17,967 nt of DNA from Alphaproteobacteria bacterium UBA998 (lineage in GTDB: Bacteria; Pseudomonadota; Alphaproteobacteria; Rickettsiales; UBA998): contig DBAY01000011.1 of assembly GCA_002291925.1 (NCBI GenBank), forward strand, positions 1-17,967, read 5' to 3'. Below are positions 13,921-17,967 of this stretch, piece by piece (the first letter of the stretch is position 1; the number at the start of each line of letters is the position of its first letter). The position numbers and the translations under genes were made by a program. Below the pieces are notes generated by a model. That model saw only the letters and a list, made by a program, of their open reading frames with translations. It ran no database searches and was not told where the DNA came from.

Positions 13921-16900
13921 CTACAGCACTCCCTGCGCCCTCTCCCCCGGCCCCACACGGCTGGAAAACTGGCAGATCCGCAGCGTCACGCTGGGTTGCG
14001 GGGTGCCGAAATCGGCCGTCTGCTGGGCGGCGGTGTAGGTGCAGCTGGGCGTCGTGGTGGTGAAGGTCCGCACCACGGTTGCGTCGTTCAGCACCTCCAC
14101 GCGGTACTGCTCCGATGCCTCGTCCAGCGGCACGTCCACGAAATCGCGCCAGCCGTAATCGACGCGGGCGCGGCGCACCCAGCGCGCAGTGAGATTGCCG
14201 CCCGCATCGCGCTCGCCGCGCAGATGCACCGGCGCCAACGGCCTCAGCGCGCGGCCGCCATAGGTGAAGGATTGCGCCGCCGCGCCCCCCAGCGTACCGC
14301 CGATGGTGACGGGTTTGTACTCGCGCGGCAGGTTCAGCAGGCTCGGCGACAGCAACTCCCGCCCCACCCGGCCGTCGAGCAGCACGAAGCGCTCGCCAAG
14401 GGTGTGGCTGGCCATCGCCGCCTCAGTGCCAAGCCGCCCGCGCAGCAGGCCGCGCAGCACATATTTGCCTTCTGCCACCTCCTCGGCCTCGCGGAACTGA
14501 AGGATTTCATCCCCCAGCAGCGCCGCGTTGGCGCCGTTCAGCACGGCAAGCGCGGTGACGGATTGCAGCCCCTCCTCGCCAATCAGCCGCACGGTGACGC
14601 TGCCCAGCTCATCAAACCGGTTGCCTGCGGCGCTACCCGCCAGCACCGTCACCGCCGTGCCGACCACGGCGGCGGATTCCAGCGTGGCGATGCGCCCGTA
14701 ATTCGCCCCGCCATCGTCCGAGCGATAGAGCACCGCCCCGCGCCATCCCGCGGATAAACCCGTGGCCGCATAGCGCAGGGTCGCCGCGTCCGCCGTATCG
14801 CCGGGGAAGGCGGGCAGGTCCAGCAGCTCCAGCCGGGTAGCGGGCAGCGGCGGCACGGCGGCGCTGAGGCCGGTGGCATCGCGCGGCGGCGCGTAGGGCT
14901 GATAGAGGCTCACATCGTCCGCCACCGCCTCGACGCGCACTTTCCCCTGATCCCGCAAGGTGCGGGTGATGCGCAGCATATGCGTGGTGCCGTTCTGCTC
15001 TAGCGTCACCACATCCGTCGGCTCCAGCGCGGCGTAGCGGTTATCGAGCAGGAACTGCACGCGCTGCCGCCCCAGCCAGCGCAGGTACAGATGCGCCTCC
15101 GCCACCGCTTTCGCCTCCGCATCGGCCATCACCAGCGGCAGGCTGAACGTCTCCGCGTCGCGGCCGCTCGCGCTGTGGCGATAGGCCGTCTGCGTGCCCG
15201 TCTGATACTGCGCCGTGCGGCTGAGATGCAGCACGCTCACCGATTTCGGCAGCTCCAGCTCCTGCTGGCGCGTCAGGGTGAACAGCGAAGCCCCCGCCCC
15301 GTCGCTCACCAGCGCATCCTCCACGAGCGTCACCGCCGTTCCCTCGCCGCGCGGGATGAAGCGCAGCACGCCGCCCGACTCCACCGCGTCGAAGAAATAG
15401 GCCGCCATCAGCTCCTCGATGAGCTGCCGCGCCGAGGCCTGCCGGGTGACGACATAGCCCTCCACGCGCTGCGTCAGGCGGCTGACATCGATGCGCTCCA
15501 AAGGCAGCCCCGCCTTCAGGCATAGCAGCCGCACAATGGCCCCGAGCGAGGAAAGCCCCAGCTTGCCAGTGACCCAGTGGCCGGTCAGCCAGACGCCGCC
15601 ATCCGCCCACACGTCGCGCAGATCGGGGAAATACGGATAGGGCCGCGCGTCCCACGTCCACAGGAAGCGCCGCTCGACGAGGCTCGAGGCGCCCCATACC
15701 GCCTCCGTCGCCGCGATGCCGAGGCGCTGGGCGCGCATATCCACAAGCCCCCGCGAGAAACGGGGAAAGAAACTCTCAGAACTGCCGGGATCAAAGAACA
15801 CATTGGGCTGGTTGGTGGCCCCGTCCACGCTGGGAAAGCCATATTCGGTGAACCAGATTTTCTTGGAATTCGGCACCCACGCCGTCGGGTTGCCATCAGG
15901 GTTCACATGAGGATTCGCGCAGAACCAGCTGAGATTCTTCCAAGCATAGGCGGGCGAGAGGGACGCCTTCGTGGTGCGCGATGCGTCGGTGTAATACCAA
16001 TCATAGCCTTCGCCGGAGGTCCAGCCCGCCATCGCCTTGGCGAGCGTGATGCCGGATTGCGGCTCGTCGGTGAGCGGGAAATAGGCGTCGATGCCGATGA
16101 AGTCGATGTTGGATGAGGCCCAGAGCGGGTCCAAGTTGTACCAGCCGCTCTCGGTGTGATGATATTCCGACCAGTCCGCCGCATAGGTCAGCTTCACGCC
16201 GCTGCCCAGAATGCCCCGCACCGTGGCCGCGAGCGAGACGAACTGATTCACCGCCGGGAAGGTGCCGGGCGTGCTCATCACTTTCGTCAGCCCCACCATC
16301 TCCGAGCCGATGGCGAACGCATCCACCCGCCCCGCGCACAGATTCGCGTAATGCGTGATGAACGCGTTATAGCCGTTTGTTTTCGTGAAGAAACTGCTCA
16401 CCGCCGAGGCCGTGCCCGTCAGCCGCCCGCGCCACGGCTTGCCGGGCACATCCATAAAGCACATGGGCAGCAGCAGCACCTTGTAGCCGCGCGCCTTCAA
16501 CGCATCGAGGTAGCGCAGCAGCGACTGGTCATCCGGCGTGCCGCCATAGCGCGGGCGGCCATCCTCCAGCGTCATCTGGCGCGCGGTGGCGCGGGTAAAA
16601 CCGCCAACGCTCCACTGCTCCGGCTGCGTCTGGCCGCCCACCTTGTACTCCACCGCGGGCAGCACTTCGCAGGTCGCCGCATCCAGCGAGGTGCCGAACC
16701 AGCAGACCACGACGCCGACCCATTCCACATTGGGGCAGGTCTCTTTCAGATCATCCAGCGAGACGAGCGCATTGGCCTTGCCTTCCGGCGTATGCCGGTT
16801 GATCGGCCCGGCCAGCCCGCTCTGCGCCCAGCCGCTGCCCACCGCTTCGCCAGAGATTTTTTGTTGAATGGACGTATCGTAAACAAACTCGCCCGCACCG

Positions 16901-17598
16901 GGAATCATCACCACGGACTTCACCAATTCCTCGACCGGTGCCCCGCCCACATCCTCCATCACCAGCTTGCGCTTGACTTCAAACGTGAAATTGGGAATCC
17001 GGTTGCCGAAATCCGCCAGCGGAAAATCCTCGATGACCACATACGCCAGGCCGCGATAGGCCGGCGTGCGCCCCACCCCTTCAATGCTTTGGATGAAGGA
17101 GTCCGGGAGCTGCGATTCATCGCCCTTATAGATGCGGTACGTACCTTGGCTGAGGTTCAGCAGCTTCGCATCCGCCCAGACGCGCAGCACCCGGTCGATC
17201 GGCCCCTCGCAAATGCCAATCGCCAGACTGACGGAGTAGCTGTAAGTGGTGGTCTGCGTGCGCGACCCGCCGCCTCCCCCGCCCTTGCCGCCGCCGGAGG
17301 AACTGGTCGTCGTGGTCGCCGTCTCCTTGATGGGCCGCGACCACAGGATATTGCCCGCCAGCCGCGCCGAGCCGTACACCGCCGGGATGGCCTTCCCATA
17401 GGTCGAGACTTGCACCGTAAGGTCCGCCAGTCGTGGCCCCTCGCGGTAGGAGGTCGGCACACCAAACACGGCATCATCGATCAGCCCGCCGATCGCGCCG
17501 CCGACCACACGCCCCAGCACGCTCCCCACGACCGGCCCCACGCCCGGCAACGCCCGTCCAACCGCCGCCCCCGCCGTACTCAACACAATCGACGCCAT
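13921..17598 (-). CDS. GTA/phage tail-hub multidomain protein with TIM-barrel domain (RcGTA gp15 'megatron' type)
   Basis: This 1,225-residue protein is the very large tail-tip hub of alphaproteobacterial gene transfer agents and related siphophages; the Rhodobacter capsulatus form has about 1,300 residues. The N-terminus is a glycine-zipper-like segment (1-45), then the hub part with a Gly/Ser/Thr linker (95-115) and YSYSVSLAIGICEGPIDRVLRVWADAKLL. A GTA TIM-barrel spans about 415-680: DAFAIGSEMVGLT (426-438), TYAADWSEYHH (471-481), DFIGIDAYFPLTD (499-511), IWFTEYGFPSVDG (581-593), FLWTWDARPYPYFPD (646-660). Glu433 and Glu585 sit where glycosidase-like barrels carry their acid pair, so glycan binding or cleavage is possible. 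The C-terminal half holds the phage-tail/hub beta domains. GGAGAGG precedes the ATG at 17598. The expected upstream tail genes (peptidase, DUF2163, DUF2460, tape measure) are absent; a divergent tRNA gene begins 168 bp away. Confidence 0.95.
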   Translation of the reverse strand: MASIVLSTAGAAVGRALPGVGPVVGSVLGRVVGGAIGGLIDDAVFGVPTSYREGPRLADLTVQVSTYGKAIPAVYGSARLAGNILWSRPIKETATTTTSSSGGGKGGGGGGSRTQTTTYSYSVSLAIGICEGPIDRVLRVWADAKLLNLSQGTYRIYKGDESQLPDSFIQSIEGVGRTPAYRGLAYVVIEDFPLADFGNRIPNFTFEVKRKLVMEDVGGAPVEELVKSVVMIPGAGEFVYDTSIQQKISGEAVGSGWAQSGLAGPINRHTPEGKANALVSLDDLKETCPNVEWVGVVVCWFGTSLDAATCEVLPAVEYKVGGQTQPEQWSVGGFTRATARQMTLEDGRPRYGGTPDDQSLLRYLDALKARGYKVLLLPMCFMDVPGKPWRGRLTGTASAVSSFFTKTNGYNAFITHYANLCAGRVDAFAIGSEMVGLTKVMSTPGTFPAVNQFVSLAATVRGILGSGVKLTYAADWSEYHHTESGWYNLDPLWASSNIDFIGIDAYFPLTDEPQSGITLAKAMAGWTSGEGYDWYYTDASRTTKASLSPAYAWKNLSWFCANPHVNPDGNPTAWVPNSKKIWFTEYGFPSVDGATNQPNVFFDPGSSESFFPRFSRGLVDMRAQRLGIAATEAVWGASSLVERRFLWTWDARPYPYFPDLRDVWADGGVWLTGHWVTGKLGLSSLGAIVRLLCLKAGLPLERIDVSRLTQRVEGYVVTRQASARQLIEELMAAYFFDAVESGGVLRFIPRGEGTAVTLVEDALVSDGAGASLFTLTRQQELELPKSVSVLHLSRTAQYQTGTQTAYRHSASGRDAETFSLPLVMADAEAKAVAEAHLYLRWLGRQRVQFLLDNRYAALEPTDVVTLEQNGTTHMLRITRTLRDQGKVRVEAVADDVSLYQPYAPPRDATGLSAAVPPLPATRLELLDLPAFPGDTADAATLRYAATGLSAGWRGAVLYRSDDGGANYGRIATLESAAVVGTAVTVLAGSAAGNRFDELGSVTVRLIGEEGLQSVTALAVLNGANAALLGDEILQFREAEEVAEGKYVLRGLLRGRLGTEAAMASHTLGERFVLLDGRVGRELLSPSLLNLPREYKPVTIGGTLGGAAAQSFTYGGRALRPLAPVHLRGERDAGGNLTARWVRRARVDYGWRDFVDVPLDEASEQYRVEVLNDATVVRTFTTTTPSCTYTAAQQTADFGTPQPSVTLRICQFSSRVGPGERAQGVL

Positions 17599-17694
17599 GC
17601 CACCCCTCTCCGTTCAATTCCGGATGGCAGCACATCACCCACACCCCGCGCCAGGAAGGGCTACCAGACGCTTGCAGCCGTTGAAAACGAAGGG

Positions 17695-17723
17695 TTGCTA
17701 TTCCACACAAAATGTCATACATA
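17695..17723 (+). promoter_or_regulatory. Candidate sigma-70 promoter of tRNA-fMet
   Basis: TTGCTA (17695-17700) and TACATA (17718-17723) are separated by 17 bases and lie 43 bases upstream of the tRNA 5' end. A GC-rich perfect palindrome CGGGCA-C-TGCCCG (17736-17748) lies in the leader. Spacing is ideal but the hexamers are only moderate matches. Confidence 0.4.
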
Positions 17724-17766
17724 CACAGTCCGCTTCGGGCACTGCCCGATGAAACCGGTTTCTTGG

Positions 17767-17844
<78 letters not shown>

Positions 17845-17848
17845 CATC

Positions 17849-17942
17849 AGATTTCATAACGTTTCACAAGACACCAAATAGGCCAACAAAACAGCGGCTT
17901 ATCCCGTCTGCTTGTACCAAGAGATTTCATAGCGTATCATAA
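17849..17942. repeat. Imperfect 21-bp direct repeat downstream of tRNA-fMet
   Basis: AGATTTCATAACGTTTCACAA (here 21 bases; first 20 at 17849-17868) recurs at 17922-17942 with 3 mismatches, 73 bases apart, in AT-rich DNA just after the tRNA 3' end. No gene is seen in 17844-17967. Such repeats next to a tRNA resemble arm sites of a tyrosine recombinase attachment region, but no integrase is in the window. Confidence 0.5.
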
Positions 17943-17967
17943 AATCTCGGCATTGTTCCATTAAGAT

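Overview
The window reads as alphaproteobacterial DNA. The signs are an hfq-hflX pair and a gene-transfer-agent (GTA) type tail module: a 1,225-residue TIM-barrel hub protein, a DUF2793 protein, a 3-TM GTA-type holin and a GH24 endolysin. It is probably not one continuous genome. A 122-base tract of almost pure C then G (3118-3239) cuts two genes and separates very GC-rich DNA on the left from more moderate DNA on the right. It looks like a sequencing or assembly artefact, so the two sides should be read separately.

Left part (1-3117): a surface-polysaccharide locus. A leftward multi-TM DUF6311-like protein (cut by the window edge) diverges from a phosphoglycosyl transferase (PglC/WcaJ C-terminal type), which is followed by a Wzx-like flippase cut by the C/G tract. 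A plausible division of labour is initiation of a lipid-linked glycan, then its export.

Central part (3240-7417): housekeeping genes. Leftward pgk is followed after 2 nt by an unrecognised gene that runs in frame into a dispersed repeat and is lost at the artefact. Diverging from pgk are a small unknown gene, hfq and hflX. A small lipoprotein gene converges on hflX; its Shine-Dalgarno lies in a perfect hairpin.

Right part (7.66-17.6 kb): a leftward accessory module between hflX and a tRNA-fMet gene. In transcription order it holds the tail-hub protein, a glycine-zipper protein, DUF2793 protein, a 92-aa membrane protein, holin, endolysin, and two related membrane-hairpin proteins that share a GN-x-HY signature. 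No capsid, terminase or portal gene is in the window, and the tRNA lies immediately upstream of the hub gene, so this is a detached tail/lysis block. Inside it, on the opposite strand, sits a two-gene unit: a PIN-like nuclease followed by a PH-like/SHOCT protein. This is the best candidate for something undescribed. An imperfect 21-bp direct repeat downstream of the tRNA may be part of an attachment region.

Two dispersed palindromic repeat types are present: a C/G-rich type at 3242-3306 and 10311-10512, and a GCAATGACGG-ended type at 9713-9788. The C/G-rich one sits in frame at the end of the gene after pgk.
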